From Verrucomicrobiota bacterium (GTDB lineage Bacteria > Verrucomicrobiota > Verrucomicrobiia > Limisphaerales > UBA1100): DNA of 64,000 nt. The notes under the pieces were generated by a model that was given only the letters and a program-made list of their open reading frames with translations, made no database searches and had not been told where the DNA came from. A program made the translations under genes and the position numbers. The stretch covers positions 51,166 through 115,165 of the forward strand of contig JAOLZA010000001.1 of NCBI GenBank assembly GCA_028343615.1, read 5' to 3'. Below, one piece after another: positions 28,094-36,722 of the stretch; the stretch's first letter is position 1; the number at the start of each line of letters is the position of its first letter.

Positions 28094-30733
28094 ATGGTTT
28101 TTAGCCCTACAGTTGTCTTCTGCCCTCATCAGGAGGTTGCAAATGCGTTACATACAATTGAGTATGGGTTGGAGGCAGACCCACCTTGGGGCCGGGTGAC
28201 AGGCTGGATTGGGCCAGTGCCGGATAATTTTTTCCTTAACGAAAACCATCCTGTTTTAGGAGAAAGTGAAGGCCGGGTTTTGCCAAGCATCCTGAGCCAA
28301 GAGGCGGCTGGTGATTTCTACTTCTCACTGCAGAATAGGCTAGAAATGGATTTAGCCAAGCTGGGTCACGAGTCCTCGATTGGCACCTTCAGAATCCTTA
28401 TTCTTCTGGAAGGAAATGAGAAGGGCCTGGCTCTTGACGATGCACAGTTGAGCGATTTTCGGGAATCGATTACGAATTTTTGTGTATCCTCAGAAATACC
28501 AGAAGCACTTTCATTCGAAGTACTTTTTGTTCTCCTGCAGCACAAAGGGTTGTCTAAGAAGACCATTGACTTCATCGAAGATATTAACGTTTTAGTAACG
28601 AATGATAATGGGACCAGGCAACCCAGATGTCACGCCCACGGTGATGGAGCCAATCCCCCTAAGGTGCTTTTGGCAACGACTTGGGATCAGTATAACCGAC
28701 CGACCACAACTGAAGAATTGAGGTATCTCGGCGCAACAATTGCGCACCTGTCTTTTGTGGAGAGCAATTGGAAAAACTCTCTTCTAAGCGGTTCGGGCTG
28801 GATCGACGGACGTATTAGTCCTGCGGTGATCGGACTACGGGCATTTTTCTGGGAAAGGATTCGGGCGATCGATTTGTCGAGGAAGAAACATTTCAAAGAA
28901 TGTTTTGTTCAGAAATGGTTGGATCAAGGTTGGGCTAATCCGGAACATGATCTCCCAAAAGTATCATACGGTGGGGAAATTAAGATCGAGGGCGGTGCAC
29001 AGCCCGACAGATGGGGCTGCCTTCACACAGATTGGAACCGTGAATTGTGGCGGCGCCTAAAAATGCTGAAAAAAGAAGAGGGGCAGGCAACGGACGAATT
29101 AGAAAAGGCTACGAGTATTGATAAGTACCGGCATAGTCTTCAAAAACAAGTATTTGGAAAAATTAACCGAGAGCTCACCCGGGAGATGGAGGAGGCCCGT
29201 GAAAAAGGAAAACCCAAGGGGAAAGCTGTCCGGCGAATACTCAATGTAATCACTCTGCTTACTAAGAATGAAATCAGCGACAAATTTAAGCTACTTCATG
29301 AGGCAGCCGACCAAGTGAAGGTGGGATTTGATGCGGATTTTGATGAATTCCATAAATCGATGATCAGTTCGGGCACTGGGCTCACATTGCTGAAGACGCG
29401 TTACCGGGATCTAGCAAATGAATTAGAAGGGCAATCTGCAGAGTTTGCTCATGATAAACGCACCGATTTTAAAACAACGGAGATCATGCGATTTGCCCTA
29501 GGGGCAATCGTAGCGCAATTGGAAAGGCCGCATGGCAGAACATTGAAAACCAGTTGGGCACTGATGTTCGCCTTTTTTGCAGTTATCTTCTTCAACTTAT
29601 TCGAAATGCTAAGGCTGAGTGATACAATTATTAGCCCGATCCTCGGGATAGCTGCCCCTATGGCCTTGTTTTATTTAATAGCAAACTCTAGATATGATGG
29701 TCGGCTGAAACGAATATTTTCCGGAATAGGATGGGGGTGGTTGTTATTATTCCCGCCCACTGGCTATGGGGTTTATTTTGCATTGACGAATTATCCCATT
29801 GGTAATTTCGCCGTTCATATTTCAGCCGGGATGGCTGTGGCTCTTTGCTTTTCGCTGGGACTAGTGGCTTATCACTTGAGAACGACACTGCATGATTACG
29901 AACGGAGAAAAAATAGATTCACCAGCGAAATAAAAATGATGGTCGAAGCCATTGTTAACCATAAGATGGTATCCTCGATAAGGGAAGTAATGAGCCACGC
30001 CAGAGAGGTGCTCCAATCAAAAGCTGATGAAATGGAGAAGCAGATTGAGGAGGCGAACCAACAGCTGGAGACGTATTACAACTGTCCTGAAGAATATCCT
30101 GAGGCTCCGACTGACCTGGAACTGGTTACTATGCTGAATCCGGCTACTTTTCCTCAGACCAGAGACACGTGGGAAAAACATGTCAGAAATGAGACAATTG
30201 GATGGGCGGAAGAATTTTGGCGCAACGACGAACAAATACCCGACCATTTGGGACATGGAGATTGGTGGTATAGGGTTTTGCGCCGAATTTCGGACAACTC
30301 ACACCGGAGGTTTTTACTGAATGGATATAGCCGTGGTTCGGATCATAATCTAGGCAAGGATGAGAGGGGGTTTGAGTTGTGGCATTATATGAAACAGCAA
30401 AAATTCAGAAAGCAGCCCCCTCTTCAGGCATATATCGAAAGGGCAATAATAGCCTCACATTATTTCGATAATGTGGGTGAGCAATTCTGGGCTTTCCACC
30501 CTGAGGGGAAAATCGCGGAGGAACCGGAGTTTGGAATCAAGGACCATTACGAGTCAAATTATCAATCCAGAGGAACCAAGCGGAGCATAACAGACTTTTA
30601 TAACCCAAGTCTGGTCTGTTTTCTTTATTTGGCCCATGGATATACTTGGGATGCGATTCAGCAAGCAACGGGGGATGTGGAAGGGGTACATGTGAACATT
30701 CCCGAGGAGAAGGTTCCTGAAGAAGGATTATAA
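28094..30733 (+). CDS. Large multi-domain membrane protein of unknown function (gene 4)
   Basis: Start at ATG 28094, 31 nt after previous stop; TM cluster SWALMFAFFAVIFFNLFEMLRL / ILGIAAPMALFYLIA / GWLLLFPPTGYGVYFAL / ISAGMAVALCFSLGLVAYHL, then coiled coil. Confidence 0.78.
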   Translation: MVFSPTVVFCPHQEVANALHTIEYGLEADPPWGRVTGWIGPVPDNFFLNENHPVLGESEGRVLPSILSQEAAGDFYFSLQNRLEMDLAKLGHESSIGTFRILILLEGNEKGLALDDAQLSDFRESITNFCVSSEIPEALSFEVLFVLLQHKGLSKKTIDFIEDINVLVTNDNGTRQPRCHAHGDGANPPKVLLATTWDQYNRPTTTEELRYLGATIAHLSFVESNWKNSLLSGSGWIDGRISPAVIGLRAFFWERIRAIDLSRKKHFKECFVQKWLDQGWANPEHDLPKVSYGGEIKIEGGAQPDRWGCLHTDWNRELWRRLKMLKKEEGQATDELEKATSIDKYRHSLQKQVFGKINRELTREMEEAREKGKPKGKAVRRILNVITLLTKNEISDKFKLLHEAADQVKVGFDADFDEFHKSMISSGTGLTLLKTRYRDLANELEGQSAEFAHDKRTDFKTTEIMRFALGAIVAQLERPHGRTLKTSWALMFAFFAVIFFNLFEMLRLSDTIISPILGIAAPMALFYLIANSRYDGRLKRIFSGIGWGWLLLFPPTGYGVYFALTNYPIGNFAVHISAGMAVALCFSLGLVAYHLRTTLHDYERRKNRFTSEIKMMVEAIVNHKMVSSIREVMSHAREVLQSKADEMEKQIEEANQQLETYYNCPEEYPEAPTDLELVTMLNPATFPQTRDTWEKHVRNETIGWAEEFWRNDEQIPDHLGHGDWWYRVLRRISDNSHRRFLLNGYSRGSDHNLGKDERGFELWHYMKQQKFRKQPPLQAYIERAIIASHYFDNVGEQFWAFHPEGKIAEEPEFGIKDHYESNYQSRGTKRSITDFYNPSLVCFLYLAHGYTWDAIQQATGDVEGVHVNIPEEKVPEEGL

Positions 30734-32823
30734 TGAACCAGTATTTTTCGAAGCCAAAGAAACGTTTCTCGGATGATTTGCATGAATTTGATGTAACTCG
30801 GCTGTCGGGCTGGAGTGCTGTCAGGATTTATTCTTATTTGATCTTCTTTAGCTTATTATCGATTGGATTAATCCAAAATGTAGAAATATTACAGAAATGG
30901 GGTGGCTGGGTTGAGAGAATTATGTGGTCCTTGCTTGTCCTAATTCCTCTGCTGACCTTCTTGGTGTATTACTTCGCTAGAAAACAAAGCACGGTTTTGG
31001 ATTTTGCCGACTATTTCCCACGATACCATACACTCGAGCATTATCGAGGAATCATCCTTGGCGCTGGGTTCTTTGCGATAGCAATGAGTATACTACCCTT
31101 CATCCTTGGCAAGGAGGCGAAAGGCCATGATTCGGTATACTTTGGACTGATTCTTATATTGGCACTGACAACTACTTTATTTTGGTACATTTGCACGCAG
31201 TCCAAAACGGAGGTTCCAAAGGAAATAGAGAGTGCACGTCGGTGTTCCTGGACTCCAGAGGAGGAGGAGGAACTGGAATTGCGGTTAAAACGCGAACTTC
31301 AAGAACTCGATGAAAAAATGGAAATTATGGTTGAGAATAGGGGGAGCCATCCGTGTATGAAATGCAACGGGACGGGAGTGCTTTCTGAGAGAAAAGAAAA
31401 TGAAGAGGATTCGGAAGAGGATTCGGAAGAGCAAGCGCCTCCGGTTCTTGAAGAAACCGCATGTGAGGAATGCACAGGAACGGGGATGTTAGAGTGGCTT
31501 AACAAAGCTCAAAAGCAATCATATGATAATGCAAAAAGACAGAGAGATAGATGTGTTGCCGAATTGCGTAAGTTAGATGATTCAGGTGATTGGAAGCAAA
31601 TGTCTCTAGAGGAGGTTCGGTTCCCATGGTTCACCGAACATGGTCATCCGAATGGAGATCCGGTCCCTGAACTGCACTTTCAAGCCAGCGCGAATGGGTT
31701 GGGAACATTTCAGGATAAGAACAAAGAGCTATTCACAGAATGGCAGAGCGTCTTGGAAGATAAGGATGCGGCGGATACCTACAACGATAATATTGGGAAT
31801 TGGGGCAAGACTTATGTCAGCCATAAAATCCATGCTGCTGAGTCCCGTGAGGTGAAAACCTTGTCCTACCACCTATATCAGGTTGTACGTAACAACAGCC
31901 TCTCAGAGTTACAACAAATAGAGCTTTGCTTGGCAGCCGTTCAATCCCTTGTTAAGCAAAGGGAAGATATCCCTCCCCCGGAATTGGATGTATTTGTTAA
32001 ACCGGATGAGGCAGCTGCTGATCTGCCCAAACTCGACAGAGTCAAGGCTGTGGCTACTACACTTTGGGAAGTAGTTGGCTTCTGGCGAGATCCAATGTCA
32101 AAAACTGAGGAAGATTCTTTATGGGAGAGCATAAAGAAATGGCATATTAATATTCAGAGAACCGATGATGACGACGAAGACGGAGAGATTGAGGAAATTG
32201 TGAATTACGTAGGAAAACTTGAAGAATGGTTTAAGGAGAATAAGCCGGAAAGCGAATGGCCCGGGGGAGAATATAAACAAATAGTAACGGAAAGCCTTAC
32301 GCCCAAAGAACACGCTGCACTACTAAGAAATTTAGAACAATTAAATGACATTAACATAGAAAAAAATACTGAAAAACATAATCACTTTAGTATTCGTATC
32401 AGTGATCTAAGGCATGCTTTTGATAAATTCAACAATCTTCGGGCTGGCAAGAACACTTTCCAGCCAAATCATTATCCGAAATTTCCGACTGAAACCTTGA
32501 TCCAGATGGAAGGAACCGTTGATGATGGCGCAATACTATTGGCGGCTTTACTGCATGATTGTGGCTATAAGGTGCGACTCTATCGCTCAACTTATACAGA
32601 TATCGAAAAAGGAGAAATCAATCGCATGGGAGTTGCTGTTGAAATTGAGGGATCGAAAGACACAAGGTTAGTTGAGCCGAGCCGTGTTCACAAAGGAATG
32701 GTGTATTGCGAAGCAACACCCAAAAGATGGTATTGCAATGATCTGGATATAACAGAGAGACGCCCTAAGGGAATAGACATCAATCCTCCAAAGATAAAAG
32801 AAGAATCAAGTTTTCAGTTCTAG
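30733..32823 (+). CDS. Membrane protein with DnaJ-type CxxCxGxG zinc modules and degenerate transglutaminase-like C-terminus (gene 5)
   Basis: Four N-terminal TM segments; CMKCNGTG and CEECTGTG; C-terminal PTETLIQMEGTVDDGAILLAALLHDCGYKVRLY. Confidence 0.8.
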   Translation: MNQYFSKPKKRFSDDLHEFDVTRLSGWSAVRIYSYLIFFSLLSIGLIQNVEILQKWGGWVERIMWSLLVLIPLLTFLVYYFARKQSTVLDFADYFPRYHTLEHYRGIILGAGFFAIAMSILPFILGKEAKGHDSVYFGLILILALTTTLFWYICTQSKTEVPKEIESARRCSWTPEEEEELELRLKRELQELDEKMEIMVENRGSHPCMKCNGTGVLSERKENEEDSEEDSEEQAPPVLEETACEECTGTGMLEWLNKAQKQSYDNAKRQRDRCVAELRKLDDSGDWKQMSLEEVRFPWFTEHGHPNGDPVPELHFQASANGLGTFQDKNKELFTEWQSVLEDKDAADTYNDNIGNWGKTYVSHKIHAAESREVKTLSYHLYQVVRNNSLSELQQIELCLAAVQSLVKQREDIPPPELDVFVKPDEAAADLPKLDRVKAVATTLWEVVGFWRDPMSKTEEDSLWESIKKWHINIQRTDDDDEDGEIEEIVNYVGKLEEWFKENKPESEWPGGEYKQIVTESLTPKEHAALLRNLEQLNDINIEKNTEKHNHFSIRISDLRHAFDKFNNLRAGKNTFQPNHYPKFPTETLIQMEGTVDDGAILLAALLHDCGYKVRLYRSTYTDIEKGEINRMGVAVEIEGSKDTRLVEPSRVHKGMVYCEATPKRWYCNDLDITERRPKGIDINPPKIKEESSFQF

Positions 32824-32873
32824 CCCGAGCTTCCTCTCGCCTCCAGATAGCCACACATACAATCCAAGCGGGG

Positions 32874-32934
32874 GGCGGCCGCCTCTTTGTGAGATGTTTG
32901 CCCTTGAGAAGTCGGGCAAAGGGGTGCTTCCGCC
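32874..32934. other. Nested hairpin downstream of the operon
   Basis: Outer GGCGG/CCGCC arms, inner perfect TTTGCCC-ttgagaagtc-GGGCAAA stem (32897-32920); no U-tract. Confidence 0.5.
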
Positions 32935-33484
32935 CGTAAAACTGGTTAACCTAGGCCTTGATTCAAAGACGCCTTTAAGTTAGCAACCAGTGAATTCCGG
33001 ATAATCACCATTTTGGCGTAGCCACAGCTGTTTTTCCGGAGATCAGTCTCAATCGCCTGCATGGCGGCAGTGATTGCTTTATCGGTAATAATGTCGTTTT
33101 TCATTTTTTTGTTGGTTCGTATTGTATTCGCACCCCAAGTGAGCAGCAGATGTCGTGCCAGAACGGATTAAACCCTATTCTACAGGACGATTTTTCCACA
33201 TACAATTTGAAGCGCGCATTTACACGTTTTTCGCAGAGTTTACGCCCATATTTGAATAGAAACGGTATATATTATTATACATACCGCTTTGGGATTCAGG
33301 GGGTTTCAGGTTGATATATTCGCACACCAACTACACAACCCACCGCAAATTCCAATTATTGGTTAGCGTTCCAAAAGTAAAAATACGCAGCGGCTATAGG
33401 TCTTTCTCTTGCCGTTGGCATCTCGGTCGACTGCTATCCAGTAATTAGAGTTTACCACCCTTGAATTTCTCATCCTAGGCAGGA

Positions 33485-33605
33485 CCATGCGCTTCTTTAC
33501 CGAAAAGGAACGCGCAAATTCAAGACCGAGGGCTCAAAATACGGCGACAACACCGCCTACAGCTTCAACGGAAACTTGAATGTTGGAGCCCCCTGTCCAC
33601 TTGAA
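33485..33605 (+). pseudogene. Decayed fragment of gamma-carbonic anhydrase C-terminus
   Basis: MRFFTEKERANSRPRAQ (frameshift) KYGDNTAYSFNGNLNVGAPCPLE versus intact IRPLTPEERADLKPWAQKYVDNSAYCLKHKLNVGVPLAT at 20480-20596; DNA similarity continues into the downstream flank. Confidence 0.78.
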
Positions 33606-33780
33606 CTTCCGGTTGAGGCTACCAATCGCCGAAGTGTTTGGTTTGGAGCAGAAGATTTTAAATTTCTTTAGAATTAGAATTGACTCATTTCATTACCATG
33701 GAACGCGCGAATGAAAGACTTACTATCTACGTCAGAGTAAAGTTGACTCGGAAAGGGTTGGGCATTCACAATTTCATCCA

Positions 33781-36717
33781 ATGAATCGCGCGTTATCGAC
33801 AATCCTCGTTATTTCGCCAATGGTCGCCTTGTTGGCGGCTGCCGAGGAACCCACCACAGAGGGACTGAATTTCTTCGAGACCAAGATTCGCCCTGTTTTG
33901 GTAGAACGCTGCTACAAGTGCCATTCCGCCGAGGCGCTTAGGCAGAATAAACTGAAGGGCGAACTGCAGCTTGATACCCGCGAGGCGGTGCTTAAAGGAG
34001 GGGAGACAGGGCCGGCGATCGTGCCGGGCGACGTGAAGGCGAGCCTGTTACTTCAGGCGATCCGCCACGAGAAGTCGCTCGAGATGCCGCCTAAGAGCAA
34101 GTTGCCAAAAGAGGTTATTGCCGATTTTGAAAAGTGGGTGAAGATCGGAGCACCTGACCCCCGCGATGGCAAGGCGGCAGAGATAGCCAAAGAAAAGATC
34201 AATATTGAAACCGGGCGGAAGTTTTGGTCGTTTCAACCACTCCGCAAGGTTGCGCCTCCACAAGTAAAGGACTCCGATTGGGTACGCACGGATATCGATC
34301 GATTCATCTTGGCGCTGCTCGAGGATAAGGGGCTAAAGCCTAACGGTGAGGCAAATCGTCGCTCCCTCATCCGCCGGTCGTATTTTGATTTGTGGGGATT
34401 GCCTCCCGAACCGGCCGAGGTGGAAGCATTCGCCAACGATACCTCTACGGATGCCTACGAGCGACTGATCGACAGGCTGATCGCCGGTCAGCACTACGGC
34501 GAACGCTGGGCCCGCCACTGGCTCGACTTGGCGAGGTTTGCAGAGAGCAACGGTTTCGCCTTTGATAGGGATAGGCCTGCGGCTTTCCACTACCGCGATT
34601 TCGTCATCAAGGCCCTCAACGAGGATATGCCCTACGACCGGTTCGTGCGGCTACAAATTGCCGGAGATCAGATCGGGCCGGATGACTACACAAGCCAGGC
34701 CGCGACCGGTTTTCTCGCCGCCGGGCCATTTACCTCGCAGCAAACGCAGAAAGAGCGGGAACGAAGCCGCTACGAACAGTTGGATGATGTCGTTGGCACG
34801 ATCGGAACGTCGATGTTGGGGTTAACTATCGGATGTGCTCGCTGTCACGACCATAAATTTGACCCTCTGCCGATCCGTGATTACTACCGGCTAACTGCGG
34901 CATTTGCCGAAACCGGGTTCCAAGATTTTGATTACGATCCCGATCCCGCCGCGACGAAGGCCGCCAAAGATAAGTTCGACAAGGCGCATAAGCCGTTTGT
35001 AGATGCTCGGGTAAAGTTCGAAAAGGAGCATCTACCGAAACGGCTGGATGATTGGTTGAATACTAAAGCGGAGCCACCACCGCTCGAGAAACTGGGAGTC
35101 TGGCAGGTGATCGGACCTTTCAAAGCTGCTGATTTCAAGATGGCTTACAATAAGGCGTTCGCACCAGAGAAAGAAGTGAATCTTGAAAAGACCTACGAAG
35201 ACCTGAAGTGGACGCCCCAGCCCGATTGGAAAGACGGACAAATCCACAATACGCTGACCGGAAACAATAGCGCAAACTACCTCTTTCGAACAATTGAGGT
35301 GGCCAAGAAGTCGCCGTTGGAGATCTCGTTGGGACGCGATGATGCGATCAAGGTGTTTCTCAATGGGAACCAGGTGTTGGCCAAAGAGGTGACCGGAGGC
35401 GTGGCGGCAGATCAGGACAAGGTCACGCTCAAACTGAATGCGGGCACTAACAAACTACTGGTGAAGATCATCAATGCCTCCGGACCGTCAGGGTTCTACT
35501 TCAGCACGCGACCGAACATTCCTAAGAATATCCAAGACATCTTAAAGCTGGCCGCAGACAAGCGGAACGACGGACAAAAACAGGCGTTACTGAAATGGTA
35601 TTCACCGCGTGACTCGGATTGGGCCAGCCTTAATCAAGCTGAACAGGAGCATCTCAAAGAACAGCCCAAGCCAAAAATCACTAAGGTATTCGCCGCTCGG
35701 AAGAACGGCGCGACTTACAATTTTGGCGCCGACACGCGCAAGGTGTACTTCCTCGCCCGCGGCAATTCGAATGCGAAGCAGGGGTTAGCATCCCCCGGTT
35801 TCCTCAGGGTGCTGACCTCGGTCAACACGCCGGAGGATCGGTGGCTTGTATCCACGGAGGCCGCCAACGCGAAGCCCGTCTCCCGCCACCCCCGCGCGGC
35901 TGTGGCGGACTGGCTGACAGATCACCAAAAAGGAGCCGGCCATCTGCTCGCTCGGGTAATCGTGAACCGCCTTTGGCAGCACCACATGGGGCGCGGCATC
36001 GTGACGACCCCCAGCGATTTCGGTAAGCAAGGGGTCGCTCCTTCGCACCCCGAGCTCTTAGATTTTCTTGCCTCGGAGCTGATACGCGGTGGCTGGAAAC
36101 TTAAACCAATCCACAAGTTGATCATGTTGAGTGCGGTGTACCGGCAGTCGGGCGAAAGCAACCCGGCAGCAGCAAAGGCGGATCCTGACAACCAGCTCAT
36201 GTGGCGGCGAAGGGCGGTGCGATTGGATGCCGAAGCTATCCGCGATACGCTTCTGGCCGTGAGTGGGACGCTGGACAAAACGATGTTCGGAAAGGGGACG
36301 CTGAATCAGGCGATCCCTCGGCGGAGCATCTACCTCACTGTGAAACGCGGCAATCTGATTCCGATGCTGCAGCTATTTGACGCGCCTGATGCCATCCAGA
36401 GCATCGGGCACCGTGATATCACCACTGTCCCGCCGCAGGCGCTAGCGCTGATGAATTCACCGCTCGCACGGCAGTTGGCGGAGAAGTTTGCCCAGCGTAT
36501 TCAATCCACACCGTCGATGGCGCCGGAGAAGGTGGTTGATACGGCCTATGCTACAGCATTATCCCGTCCGCCGACCGATGCCGAAAGGCAACAGATGGTC
36601 GACTTTATCAATAAGCAGACCGCGTCCTACGGTGAAGATGGCAAGGCGATGGAGCGTGCCGTGGCTGATTTCTGCCAGCTTATGCTCTGCCTCAACGAGT
36701 TTATTTTTATCGATTAG
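33781..36717 (+). CDS. DUF1549/DUF1553 protein with N-terminal Planctomycete-type cytochrome c domain
   Basis: IRPVLVERCYKCHSAEA; HWLDLARFAESNGFAFDRDRPAAFHYRDFVIKALNEDMPYDRFVRLQIAGD; LARVIVNRLWQHHMGRGIVTTPSDFG. Confidence 0.94.
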   Translation: MNRALSTILVISPMVALLAAAEEPTTEGLNFFETKIRPVLVERCYKCHSAEALRQNKLKGELQLDTREAVLKGGETGPAIVPGDVKASLLLQAIRHEKSLEMPPKSKLPKEVIADFEKWVKIGAPDPRDGKAAEIAKEKINIETGRKFWSFQPLRKVAPPQVKDSDWVRTDIDRFILALLEDKGLKPNGEANRRSLIRRSYFDLWGLPPEPAEVEAFANDTSTDAYERLIDRLIAGQHYGERWARHWLDLARFAESNGFAFDRDRPAAFHYRDFVIKALNEDMPYDRFVRLQIAGDQIGPDDYTSQAATGFLAAGPFTSQQTQKERERSRYEQLDDVVGTIGTSMLGLTIGCARCHDHKFDPLPIRDYYRLTAAFAETGFQDFDYDPDPAATKAAKDKFDKAHKPFVDARVKFEKEHLPKRLDDWLNTKAEPPPLEKLGVWQVIGPFKAADFKMAYNKAFAPEKEVNLEKTYEDLKWTPQPDWKDGQIHNTLTGNNSANYLFRTIEVAKKSPLEISLGRDDAIKVFLNGNQVLAKEVTGGVAADQDKVTLKLNAGTNKLLVKIINASGPSGFYFSTRPNIPKNIQDILKLAADKRNDGQKQALLKWYSPRDSDWASLNQAEQEHLKEQPKPKITKVFAARKNGATYNFGADTRKVYFLARGNSNAKQGLASPGFLRVLTSVNTPEDRWLVSTEAANAKPVSRHPRAAVADWLTDHQKGAGHLLARVIVNRLWQHHMGRGIVTTPSDFGKQGVAPSHPELLDFLASELIRGGWKLKPIHKLIMLSAVYRQSGESNPAAAKADPDNQLMWRRRAVRLDAEAIRDTLLAVSGTLDKTMFGKGTLNQAIPRRSIYLTVKRGNLIPMLQLFDAPDAIQSIGHRDITTVPPQALALMNSPLARQLAEKFAQRIQSTPSMAPEKVVDTAYATALSRPPTDAERQQMVDFINKQTASYGEDGKAMERAVADFCQLMLCLNEFIFID

Positions 36718-36722
36718 CTAAG

